From assembly GCA_028284075.1 (NCBI GenBank), contig JANQSL010000171.1, positions 35,335 through 99,334 of the forward strand: a stretch of DNA of 64,000 nucleotides. Direction: 5' to 3'. Both the position numbers and the translations under genes were made by a program. Source of the DNA: Candidatus Sumerlaeia bacterium (lineage in GTDB: Bacteria > Sumerlaeota > Sumerlaeia > SLMS01 > JAHLLQ01). Positions within the stretch are counted from its first letter, which is position 1, and the number at the start of each line of letters is the position of its first letter. This document shows, in pieces, positions 55,001 to 63,100 of the stretch. The notes beneath the pieces were generated by a model, which had not been told where the DNA came from, did no database searches, and saw only the letters and a program-made list of their open reading frames with translations.

Positions 55001-55894
55001 TTTCTTCTCACCCTGAACTGGACTCCGCAAGCTACATCCAGCGCCCTGGTACGCGTTGATGCTACAGTGCCAAACTCACATGCTCGGGCAGACAAAGCGG
55101 AGCGGATACAATTGGAGGAAACCAGGACGAACATTGGAGGGCTGATGAGGTATGCTTATTGGTCAGGCCTGATCGCTTGCCAGGAGGTCGGTGCTTCTGA
55201 CCTGTGGTATCTCCTTGAAGACATCGAAGCTGGAGTGACATTCGATCTGGAGTTTGTAGACAATGCGTCTGCGGGAGAGTCGGGACAGCTTTCTCTCTGG
55301 GATGTTCCGAATCAGCCGGTTCACGTTGTAGAAGGCGATCTCATTGCATGCACCGGATCCCGTTCACCTTCGGGCGCCTTCAATATGTCCCACACCAATA
55401 GCACAGCGGAAACCAAGAGTTATCTGATTCGGGTGGCGACCCTTGCCACAGGTTCAGAAATGGAGCTAAGCGTCCGGCAGCCGATAATGGACACGGCCAA
55501 GAGAATCCTTTCGGGCGAAACCAAGCTCGACATCGGAACTCTAATGCCGCTGGCCAGTGCATCGGGCCTGATGGCGTGTACTGGCAACACAGGCAGCACA
55601 CCTGACCTCTGGTATCTGATCGATAATGTTCCTGCAGGCAATCGATTCACCGTAACCTTCAAGGACAACGGGGTCACAGGCGACTTCGCAGAGCTCTCCG
55701 TTTGGGATGCGCCTTCCCCGGGACAGAGTCCGACAAACTGGTTGGCATGCGACTACACACGCTCGGCCGCTGGAACGTTCGAGGTGACGCACACGAACTG
55801 GTCGCAAGATCCGAAAAGCTATCTGATTCGGGTGGCGACGGAATCGAGCAGTTCTTCCATGGAGCTTACACTCTCCACATATCAAAAGATCTGA
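49049..55894 (+). CDS. Giant secreted Calx-beta/calcium-motif protein
   Basis: 2281 residues from ATG 49049, where the signal peptide begins (MRSCIVFIGRHLVSGLFFIM); the frame is open from 48944. Residues about 36-142 are a Calx-beta domain (VFQFSATEYFAYESAGSVTV; YATTDGTATAGSDYTAQSGT). Residues about 759-787 hold two Asp-rich calcium loops of thrombospondin-3 type (DLDGDGFCDDAEP; DNDGDGFCDEDG). A central region (about 790-900) looks alpha/beta and barrel-like. The C-terminus has two tandem about-135-residue beta repeats (from about 2010 and 2146), each with SDLWYLL or PDLWYLI and ending SYLIRVAT, similar to bacterial pre-peptidase C-terminal domains. Probably a cell-surface or released protein; no enzymatic motif recognised. 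Confidence 0.8.
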   Translation: MRSCIVFIGRHLVSGLFFIMAASVAMAGGAGDPGVFQFSATEYFAYESAGSVTVTVERVDGFAEEVDIDYATTDGTATAGSDYTAQSGTLFFPEIIEDPIPITIPITNDTTAEPVETFTISISNPTSGATLGSPATATVHIVSPGRYLTVENREKYAYILNEDLGATESPQIHDLVALKSPDCADPASCDDEWFAVVGRKDDGPFFGIYRDTEVAASFEIYTDGFAGLVDDSDPAVAYSQFAPKTISYVGDGRFVIAGASERSTAPTSRVIAVSYRYSSSVVTRVSTIDLLGVSVTDPISDSVAFVADQSWFGDNVYVSHGTHAGSASAPTSSTSGWANNISKLTVSATDGTLTLSNTLLGNTDHEIIDLVASVDRLYLLTDLVEPDSVTTPDTNIFLDRYQASNLSFLTRSPITDRSISGDRRLISTDTDIADRDDASITLDGDSPFVAFAVPVGVVAGDDLLTVTASADCDPDGVSSGTIPLNVDPEFYSTSTDEEYRIVALKLCPDDGKAVTGKGIHHLVSDKSTAPHLVDGSIRLDLLPWIDPGLSMFGLILQNGSDHPRLINVDSSGLVFAERTLYGFKTYGDGAEGDHGTVNLARIPGSKTMWISGLVNGTDTDDPDGRVATGENDYSLGSMFFSAINDLQDGETDAPVGASLPDTYGLITVRPLNLQSPKVLERLPDGSEQEIFMLGSYWARFDAYSDVPTNFDDPWIDPDDGFFYEGGHYLNLQREFLTRPEYVQLASPGDLIGRVADGSCDDLDGDGFCDDAEPCVDNDGDGFCDEDGAGNGIHVSDTLDAMLDAMEEHEMRAVYIFFSMIDLIDRGNNDLNQTYMEDIYDFLRELQDRANSEPEKGIYLYATFDPLGLPFKVNPGGAADWIVTDPGGWKTIDRGLWRSAPWMSEDAVNTFTKGYSAPLGGFPNLLTLQNFIWMSINDQIEVSEGGTVSATLDLSEGMDTTTLDFLTEATLNSLYCTEFIACRDDPGCDPSTVAVPTLSPGLRSEADQIVLGGMEQQIELWELFLDELGSIALQNGRPEVLDRLILSVGSEPHFQAYFTPFACYPFGHITGELVDSCGSTANDDVIIDYGESVQTTLRLTDNPADTLNVTIGGDSHGSLSDLVNRQMLADAITVRCMNAIGDAIHAFQFEDLNTGLQYPNELLVGTSLITPTRQLQLMSLSRTLPDPASQYDFPFVLSSRIADGTLLVDSLNAPMYSHSLNRTSLDFIGHNHNTLRNPGRGDSGGVPFESLGVQTAPPRFDSAGNSRGLNVAVTTIPPGGYFISHDHLIDGVRDNQLASSGALAALGEKPFFSAEIAVFPQLADRLIEEARARSTVLSELNWVVADYSDLDDGTYAAEDFSHLQSSLFDTLGYSYFTRWAWDFGMHAKTEERRTLEYVKDNPGSTFAYEFISSMLTTSQGAVSPALQTMSIANRAGAGDDGAGILVSSWLTKADNFLHILEDHDDCDPTTTDPDPSPFTADTPITIHFYLATDLLTAGSNEYAAPVFTLDGVIIANDPWVQVTGNEWGIAASKFMLGDNLSDSLTEYGITADITDFALRVDLGTQKAIVRAYPVRDESSLPNAVMGSIEPQTVYTGLTVASANDEIRILNTNPRGAGAARIRISVQGGGENVATVRVPPKTVFRSTVAALLPSITGAATLDLESYRVLPELVSNQPVAVDQSGAAISSWLVGDELTYFQNNYPINLEAVPVTVDVFSTPNVDELPGSRPVNATFAENGQTFGGSIVSGSAVLGFADDLADISDDTVQGEAPPECQFAPKEVRYFATHLDLGEAVVFSAVSDQSLCVSLAKKNGLEYNYLLGTHVYGTAVAEDVTTTWIADSDNTEVVCILQTNSLDTTWQAEAVVVRVADFSNSRVYQGSLTSLHISSSNSTSLGGWRTEGYPKTREWLWGGRSDYYTGSVLITGVQESVELNMAGSVYGSNLGLQWRDEAGLGGEWRNSTYGDPNASNLTNLVFAEHPMSQNDQFLLTLNWTPQATSSALVRVDATVPNSHARADKAERIQLEETRTNIGGLMRYAYWSGLIACQEVGASDLWYLLEDIEAGVTFDLEFVDNASAGESGQLSLWDVPNQPVHVVEGDLIACTGSRSPSGAFNMSHTNSTAETKSYLIRVATLATGSEMELSVRQPIMDTAKRILSGETKLDIGTLMPLASASGLMACTGNTGSTPDLWYLIDNVPAGNRFTVTFKDNGVTGDFAELSVWDAPSPGQSPTNWLACDYTRSAAGTFEVTHTNWSQDPKSYLIRVATESSSSSMELTLSTYQKI

Positions 55895-55904
55895 GGGGAC
55901 GAAC

Positions 55905-57251
55905 ATGATAAAACCACACAATTCCATGAAATCACACTGCTCAATTCTGAAGTACGGGATTCCATGTGCCGCGTTCCTGATGCTCGTGCCAATTCCGGCA
56001 CGGGCCCAGTGGCAGGTTCAGGTTGGCGCGATGGAAGACATAGCCACGGCGGAGAAGTTGCGACTGTCGTTGAATGAACAGCACTCCGATCTTCCGGTCA
56101 TTGTGGCGCACGAAGAAGGGTGTTACAAGGTACGCGTGGGTTTGTTTGAGACGCGGGCGGAGGCCAATCTCCTGAAGGCAGAGCTGAGACAGGGTAACTG
56201 GCCGGATGCGTTCGTAACCGGCGGTAACCCACAGAACAAGGCGGTGTCAGCCGGGAGACGGTTTATTTCGCCAAGCCTCATCGATGTCAATCTCCTGCAT
56301 GGTTCGGAAAAGGGAGCAAGACACCGCGAGTTGGTACCTCTGGTGTCACCGGATGAAGCTCGTTCTATCAGAAACAGCACAGCGTCCGATACCCAATTGA
56401 TGGCAAAGATCGAGTGCCTGGCACGAGAGCGAGAGAAGGATGAAGCCCTCCTGGCAATTGAGGCTCATAGAGACCGATTCCGAGATTCGCCACGGCAGGC
56501 ACGAGTTGAGATGTTTCGTGGCTATGTGCATCTGAATGCGGAGGAAACACTCGCCGCTCGTGATCAGTGGAAGCGAGTGATCAAGGATCACTCCGGCAGC
56601 GTGGAGGCAGGAGAGGCGTCTTTGCGCCTGGGTTACCTTGCACTGAAAGAGAGAGCCTCCTCAACCGCACTTGAGCACTTCGCGGCGATCACACGGGGCG
56701 AGGTCGAGGCGAGCATGGAGCATCGATGGGAAGCGACAGAACGAATTGCTGCCATTGTGCACAAGGCAGGTGATATTGAAACAGCGGAGTCCATCTTTGC
56801 AGAACTGGAGATGGCCACACGCGACCGCGAGCAGGCGGAACGGTGCCGGCTGCAGTGTGCGGCCCTTCAGTTGGAGAAGGCACGAAACGGCAATGCGACA
56901 TGGGATGACGTGCGATCATTCTGTTTTCAGGCGTGGCGAGATTACCAGAGACCGAGTGATGAGACAGCGGCGACACTGTTGCTTCTCGAGCTGGAATCGT
57001 ATGCCTATGAAGAGAACTGGGATGAGGTGATGCGTCTTGCATCGCGTCACACGTCAGTGCACAGGGGCAGTCCGGAGTCTTCCGTGGCGTTTCTGTGGGA
57101 AGCGCGAGCTCTCATGGAAACAGGACGAACGGAAGAGGCGCGGGAACTACTGCAGATTCTCGCGACGAATCCCGAGCATGACACAAGTTTGCGTTTCCGA
57201 TTCCTGAACGTGCAAGACCGCGCCGTTTACTATTTGGGTACGCTGAAATGA
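55905..57251 (+). CDS. Exported SPOR-domain and TPR protein
   Basis: 448 residues with a signal peptide (CSILKYGIPCAAFLMLVPIP...ARA); GAGGGG precedes ATG 55905, and ATG 55926 is possible. Residues about 37-110 are a SPOR-like domain (WQVQVGAMEDIATAEKLRLS; CYKVRVGLFETRAEANLLKA), which binds denuded peptidoglycan. Residues about 165-440 are TPR-like helices (LRLGYLALKERASSTALEHF; ALMETGRTEEARELLQILAT). Starts 10 bp after the giant protein gene, so it may be co-transcribed with it and help place it at the cell surface. A paralogue lies convergently at 57373-58707. Confidence 0.75.
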   Translation: MIKPHNSMKSHCSILKYGIPCAAFLMLVPIPARAQWQVQVGAMEDIATAEKLRLSLNEQHSDLPVIVAHEEGCYKVRVGLFETRAEANLLKAELRQGNWPDAFVTGGNPQNKAVSAGRRFISPSLIDVNLLHGSEKGARHRELVPLVSPDEARSIRNSTASDTQLMAKIECLAREREKDEALLAIEAHRDRFRDSPRQARVEMFRGYVHLNAEETLAARDQWKRVIKDHSGSVEAGEASLRLGYLALKERASSTALEHFAAITRGEVEASMEHRWEATERIAAIVHKAGDIETAESIFAELEMATRDREQAERCRLQCAALQLEKARNGNATWDDVRSFCFQAWRDYQRPSDETAATLLLLELESYAYEENWDEVMRLASRHTSVHRGSPESSVAFLWEARALMETGRTEEARELLQILATNPEHDTSLRFRFLNVQDRAVYYLGTLK

Positions 57252-57372
57252 AGGTGGGCGGTTGATGTCTGCCACGCTCAGGATGAGTCTATTGGAGAAC
57301 ATGGCCTTGCTGGTCGATTTCGGAGGGCCATGGTTCCCGGAAGATTGGCCAGTGGATTGTCAATCCGTAGGC

Positions 57373-58707
57373 CTACCTGGCTTTCCACTCATAAAATTCG
57401 TGCGGGAAGGCGGAGTCGAAATCCGCCGGCAGGGGAGCGACGCCGTCGTCGTAGCGTGCGTTGTCGACATATTCGGCGTACCGTTTCTGGCGCTCCCTGT
57501 CCTCGAATCTGCCAGCATAGTGCATGAGCCACTTTGAGGCGAGGCGCTTGAGGTTCCAGCGTTCCCCCTTCCAGTAGAAGGACTCTTCCGGTGGGAGGTC
57601 GATTTCGAGGTTTCGCTCGAACCAGGGAACGGCTTCTTCCCAGCGCTCAAGCTCGGCAAGCATCCAGCCTCTCATTTGATTCGCCATGGCGATTTCGCGG
57701 AGGCGGTTGGGATGGCGGGTTTCGAAGCCCGCGAACTCTGAGAGTGCCTGTTCCAAATCCTCTTCATAGAGCCAGGACTCGCAGTAGAGCAGGTCTGCGA
57801 CTGCGTGTGCCCGTTCATACTCGGGTGACACCGACTCCATCAATTGCCGGGCGGCGCGGCGGACCTCGTTGTAGTAGGACTTTTCGCTCTGGGCGAGTTC
57901 GAGAAGACAGGCGGCGATCTCCGTCATGGCTCGAGCGCGCACACCTTCATCACTCCCGTGTTCACGGAGAATTTCATTGTAGGCTTCATAAGCCTTCAAT
58001 GAGTTCGTTTCGAAGTAATGAAAGCTGTCGGCCGCCAGCCAGCGTGCTTCCAACTGGTCTTCCGCCGTGGCTGCTACTTCTCCACGAGCAACCTCCAGAA
58101 GCATCGGAAAGGCCTCTTCGGCGGAGAAGTCGCGAAGAACAAGACCGCGCGACAACTGCACCATCAACCAGCCCTTGAGAGGGTCGCGATCTTCGAGGCG
58201 GTTGAGTTTGCTGCGAGCGGCTGTGAAAGAACCGGGGTCGCCTGTTCGTAACGCACGAGCGAGGTCTGCAAGTTCAGGATCCTGTTCGGGAGGAAGTAGG
58301 GAAGCCGGCGAGTAGAAAGGTTTTTGAGACGTGGGATCACGGAAGAGAAGTCTTGGCTGCGGTGTGCGAAACTGACCGGAGAACTCCGCCCCGGAGGTGT
58401 TGGGAAAGGCTTTCTCGAAAGCGTCTCTGAATCCGGCGTCCCGCAAGTCGTTCTTGAGAAGATGCGTATCGGGATAGCGGTCGAGCCGTCCGACATAAAT
58501 GCGGACGTAGTCTTCATCATTGCTCCGCCAAATCGGACCGAAGCCTGCGGCTTCGAGTCGTCGCTCAAGCGTATCGGCTTCGGTTGCCGTTGAAAGTGCT
58601 CCGCACTGGACGGCGCGCAATGCTGAGGGTGGTGGTACTTCTGCAAAGCATACGGAATGAAGCAAGGCGAGGAAAGCACCTGCCCACAGGATCGATCTGG
58701 ATGACAT
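57373..58707 (-). CDS. Exported SPOR-like and TPR protein, paralogue of 55905-57251
   Basis: 444 residues with a signal peptide (MSSRSILWAGAFLALLHSVCFA); GGAGGA supports ATG 58707. A SPOR-like domain (about 30-100: LRAVQCGALSTATEADTLER; DEDYVRIYVGRLDRYPDTHL) is followed by TPR-like helices (QSEKSYYNEVRRAARQL; MANQMRGWMLAELERWEEAV). Size, signal peptide and domain order match the convergent gene at 55905, so the two look like diverged paralogues. Its first 30 residues are more Ala/Pro-rich. Divergent from the secreted protein at 58877 across 169 bp. Confidence 0.75.
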   Translation of the reverse strand: MSSRSILWAGAFLALLHSVCFAEVPPPSALRAVQCGALSTATEADTLERRLEAAGFGPIWRSNDEDYVRIYVGRLDRYPDTHLLKNDLRDAGFRDAFEKAFPNTSGAEFSGQFRTPQPRLLFRDPTSQKPFYSPASLLPPEQDPELADLARALRTGDPGSFTAARSKLNRLEDRDPLKGWLMVQLSRGLVLRDFSAEEAFPMLLEVARGEVAATAEDQLEARWLAADSFHYFETNSLKAYEAYNEILREHGSDEGVRARAMTEIAACLLELAQSEKSYYNEVRRAARQLMESVSPEYERAHAVADLLYCESWLYEEDLEQALSEFAGFETRHPNRLREIAMANQMRGWMLAELERWEEAVPWFERNLEIDLPPEESFYWKGERWNLKRLASKWLMHYAGRFEDRERQKRYAEYVDNARYDDGVAPLPADFDSAFPHEFYEWKAR

Positions 58708-58876
58708 GGCCCGGGTCCTCCTCAGGACTTTTCAAGTCAAAAACCATATCCGGCATGCATGATAAAACGCAAGAGAAATCACTTCATATAGATCATTGTT
58801 ATTTTTTGCTTGAAATCCGGTGCGGAATCTACCAGATACCTCGGCTGATTCTCGACCGACTCTGAGGAGGGTCTTC

Positions 58877-60121
58877 ATGCGTATCGCTTCTTTTCACGCT
58901 GTCGCGCGTGGCGCGGCGCTCTGTCTCGCCATATCTGTGCTTCCAGAGTTCGTCTCTGCACAGGGCAGGCTGGCTCAGGACTTCACAACGGACGACCTGA
59001 TTGTCATTGGAATCCCGGTTCCGAGCGATCAGGCGAATCACCTCACGACTCTCAACGCATGGCGGCAGCGGGCACTCACCTGTCTTCAACAGCTCCCCGG
59101 AACGGGCACCACCGCGGATGACTATGATGTCATTCGTCATGGAAGCCGCTTCCGGCTTCAGTTCGGGTATCCGGTAGAGGATCTTCTCGATGAGCTCTCA
59201 GATGCCCGGCTGACGGGCGCCTTCGACCATGGGCGCGCCAATGAATCGAAGAGCATGGGCAACGCAGGGGTGAGGCAGCGGATTGCCGCGGAGGTGCTTT
59301 CACGGCCGGCTCTTGCGAGCCGTCACGGGGAGGCTTCCTACGATTCGGCGCTGATGACGCTCGTTCTGACGTTTGACCGGGACGAGGTGGTCTCGGGCTT
59401 CACGGCCGCACGGGATGCCGTCGGACCATCCACCGAATACGGTCAACGATGCGATGCGGCACGCGCGGCAATGACCGGACCGTCGGAGTTGCTGGACTTC
59501 GAGACATCTCTCGAGTTGCTGGATGTCGCGACATACATGAACGGCCGTCTTCAGATCAACTGGCTGACGACCCCCCTTCTTGTTCGCTACAATAGCCAGG
59601 GTCTGTCCGGCTTCGATCCGGTCAACTTCAGCGGGTCCGGTTTGCCTCTTCAGGCACTGGCACAGGCGGCTTTCGAGAAGAACGAGGGGGCGATCCTAAC
59701 AGACATCGAAACCAACCTCGCCACCCTTGCGCCGTCGGATGTGGAGTCGGTGATCAAGACGAGATACTGGATCGCCATGCTGCAGATGGCCTGGGACGAT
59801 CATACGGCAGCCCTTCCTAAGTTTCAGCAGGTCGTGAATGTTGGAACGGGCCATCTTTGGGAAGGGCATTCCATGATCCGCATGGGCGAGTGCGAAAAGA
59901 ATCTCGGCAACGATCTTGAAGCCGCGATCCATTACCTGACGGCCAAGAACACCTATCCGCAACACCCTGAAATCACTCAACTGGCGGACGAGCGGTTCGA
60001 CTACCTGTCTCTTCACGGCCGAATTGATCCCCAACAGACCGTGATGGAATATCGCACCCGGCAAAACGGCCGGAGAACCGCGATGGCGACCGACAGCCTG
60101 CAGGACGGAGGAGAGAAATGA
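58877..60121 (+). CDS. Exported TPR-like protein coupled to YD-repeat gene
   Basis: 414 residues from ATG 58877, preceded by GAGGAGGG; the frame is open from 58820. Signal peptide: MRIASFHAVARGAALCLAIS. The body is helical, with a TPR-like C-terminal third (DDHTAALPKFQQVVNVGTGH; IRMGECEKNLGNDLEAAIHY). I recognise no enzyme motif. Its stop overlaps the ATG of the YD-repeat gene (ATGA), so the two are translationally coupled; a folding, export or anchoring role for the YD-repeat protein is inference. Confidence 0.7.
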   Translation: MRIASFHAVARGAALCLAISVLPEFVSAQGRLAQDFTTDDLIVIGIPVPSDQANHLTTLNAWRQRALTCLQQLPGTGTTADDYDVIRHGSRFRLQFGYPVEDLLDELSDARLTGAFDHGRANESKSMGNAGVRQRIAAEVLSRPALASRHGEASYDSALMTLVLTFDRDEVVSGFTAARDAVGPSTEYGQRCDAARAAMTGPSELLDFETSLELLDVATYMNGRLQINWLTTPLLVRYNSQGLSGFDPVNFSGSGLPLQALAQAAFEKNEGAILTDIETNLATLAPSDVESVIKTRYWIAMLQMAWDDHTAALPKFQQVVNVGTGHLWEGHSMIRMGECEKNLGNDLEAAIHYLTAKNTYPQHPEITQLADERFDYLSLHGRIDPQQTVMEYRTRQNGRRTAMATDSLQDGGEK

Positions 60122-63100
60122 GATCGAGGATACTGACTCTTGCGTTTTTGATCGTTGTCTTTGCGATCGGCGGCTCTTTCCAGTCCGCGTACTCCACTCC
60201 CGCCGGTCAGGCGCCGTCGGAGTGTCCCAACGGAGACGCCAGCGGCAACAACAGCGATTGTGGAGGTGACAGCGAAACCGACGGCAACGGTGATGACGGG
60301 GGAGGCAACAGCGACTGTCCGCCTTGCGAAGGAGACGGCGGCGGAGGAATGGGCGGAGGCGGAGGTCCTGGAGGAGGCGGCGGCCTGCCTGGCGAGAACG
60401 AGCCAGCACCCGTCCCTGTGGAGTTACCAGGACCTGATTCCCTCAAGGCCGGCAATCCCATCGAAATCGGGCGGGGGAACGTCAATCGCGTCGAACTGGA
60501 CTTCAATCTTCGCGTGAAGCACGGACTTTATCTCGCCGTCGAGAGACGATACTCCGACATGTGGATGTCGACTCTGAATCGCAACGCGGACGGAATGTTC
60601 AGCACCCAGTGGTGGTGTTCCTACGAGATGCGGCTTTTTGATGACACGGCATCAGGTTCGACGGATTATCTGCTTCTTGACCGCCGGGCGGTCTGGCATC
60701 ATCTCGAACTCGCCTCCGGAGCGGCGGATGCGGCGGGTTCCGTGTATGAAGCCCGTCTGGGAGAGGGCGAGCCCTTTGAGATGACCATTGTGGGCACGGG
60801 CACCGGCCGGACCTACGAAGTTGTCAACGCCAACCGGTCCATGGCTATTTTCAATGACGACGGGCGATTGATCGAATGGCACCAGAACATCAACAACTCC
60901 TATGACGACCATCTGACATTCGTTTATGATGGGATGGATCGGCTCTGGAAGGTGGAGGCTCCGACCGGAGACGACCGGTACCTGGAGTTTGTGTATGTGG
61001 TTCTTCAGCCCGGAAACGTCGATACGCGCTGGGTCGATAGCGTCTATCTCAAGACCACCACGGAATCCTATCCCATCGCCTTCTACAGTTATGACGGAGC
61101 TTACACATGGCCGCCTCCTCTCAAGTCCATGCGCCGGAACAGCCATACGGACGCGGATGCCGTCGTCTATGAATATGGTTCGTTTGATGGAACGACCTTT
61201 ACGGCAGGCACGGATTCAAGCTTTGCTCACGCTTACATCCTTGGGAGGGTGAACACCGTATCCGCCTCCGGGACCGATCCCCAGACCGCCTATTACTGGG
61301 ACACGTCGCAGAAGAACGTTTGGAACGAGCCGCTGCCTTCAAGGAGCTATTCCTATCACAACAGTTCGTGGCATCAGATCATCGACATCAACTATCACGG
61401 CTGGGGCTACGACAGGACGCTGACCTACAAATTCGGAAATCCGTCTCCGGCACCGAAGACGGCCTGGGATCTGGATTTCAAGCGGGACATGAAGAACGCC
61501 CTCTATACGGACACGTCACCCATGGCGGACATGCAGGCGCTCCCGCAGTCGGGATATGGGTCCGGAATCAACGATCCGAGACTCAAGGCGAAGACACAGA
61601 CAAAGTACGGAACGACCTGGGAAACCAACAGCAAGACGGTTTTTGATCTGAGCAACACAACCTACCTGGACCAGTATCGGGTGTTGAGCAGAACGACGTA
61701 TGGAGAGTCGGGGGAGACGGAGGCGCGGACAACGACGTTTTCCTACGACTCGACATTTCCGTACATGGTTGGGTCCTTTACCGACCCTCTTGATGTTGTC
61801 ACCACCAACACCATCTACAGCGCCAGTTCCACCGATGCGCGTTATGGAAAGATCACGGCTGTCACATCTCGTGGGGTAACAACAAACTATGCCTACCATG
61901 CTTCGGGTGCGAAGAAGGGACTTGTTCACGAGATTACCACACCGGACGGGACAACGACGATTGACTATGATTCCCACGGCAACACAACAAGCATTACGAT
62001 GCCCGATGGCAATGTGGTCACTCGCACCTACAATGATTTCGGACAGATCAAGACGGAAACGACCACTCACCTTGGAACGATTACTTATACGTACTCAGTA
62101 GATTCAGGCATCCCAACAGCTGATGAGTACTCGCCCTCGCGGCTGATCAAGGTGACCGATCCTTCCGGCGATACAACGGAGTACAAGTATCACCCGGACG
62201 GTTTGCTTCACAAGGTTATTGATGACGATTCTGGCGAAGGTATACACACCTATGATGAGCGCAATCGATTGGTTTCGTTTGTGGATCAAAGAGGAGACAT
62301 CATCAAATTTGAATATGATGCACTTGATCGATTGGTTTCATTCAAGGACGGACGCGCCACGGAAGTTGGTGGCCATAACAAGGCGACAACATTCGAGTAT
62401 GATGAGTTTGGGCGCTTAAAGAAAAAGACGGATCCCGATAATCACTATGAAGAGTTTTTTTATACAACAGGATCAGGGTGTGGGACATGTGGTGGAAATG
62501 GTGCGACCGGTTCACAGGTCTCGCGCCTACGACAGAAGGACGGGACTTACGTTTCCTTCGATTATACGTTTGATGGCCAGATCCGCTACGTCAATTACGA
62601 GAGCGTGGGAACAACCGACACCAACGAACTAGTCTACGGCTACAAGGACGATGGGCAGTTGTGGTTCGTGGAAGACACGCGACTCGGTCTGAACGAGGGA
62701 TACTATGTTTTGGAGTACCACGAGTCAGGCAACGACAGGGGGCGCCTGAAACGGCTGTACCATCCCGAGCAGTACTACCAGGAGTACTTCTACGATTCGG
62801 AAGGGAAGGTGGAAGCCTATCGTGACATCGATGGCGGGTTGATCGAATATAACTACGACACGAAGGGCCGGCTGGACGATCTGACGGACCCCTTCGGTGG
62901 ATTGACGGATTTCGTCTACGCCACCACGTCTGACCTGACATACCCCGTTGGGGCATTGAAAACGCTTGGATACGCCAACGGGACCGACAATGTGTATACC
63001 TACGACAACCACGGCCGCGTGACAAAGGCGTCTTTCCAGGACTCCGTCGCGACGGAACTGGACTATGTGGAGCTGCATTACAACAATCTGGGGCTGATCG

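Noticed and set aside
57262..57537. 91-codon plus-strand frame after the first SPOR/TPR gene
   Set aside because: Its second half is antisense to the C-terminus of the convergent SPOR/TPR paralogue; no motif or ribosome site.
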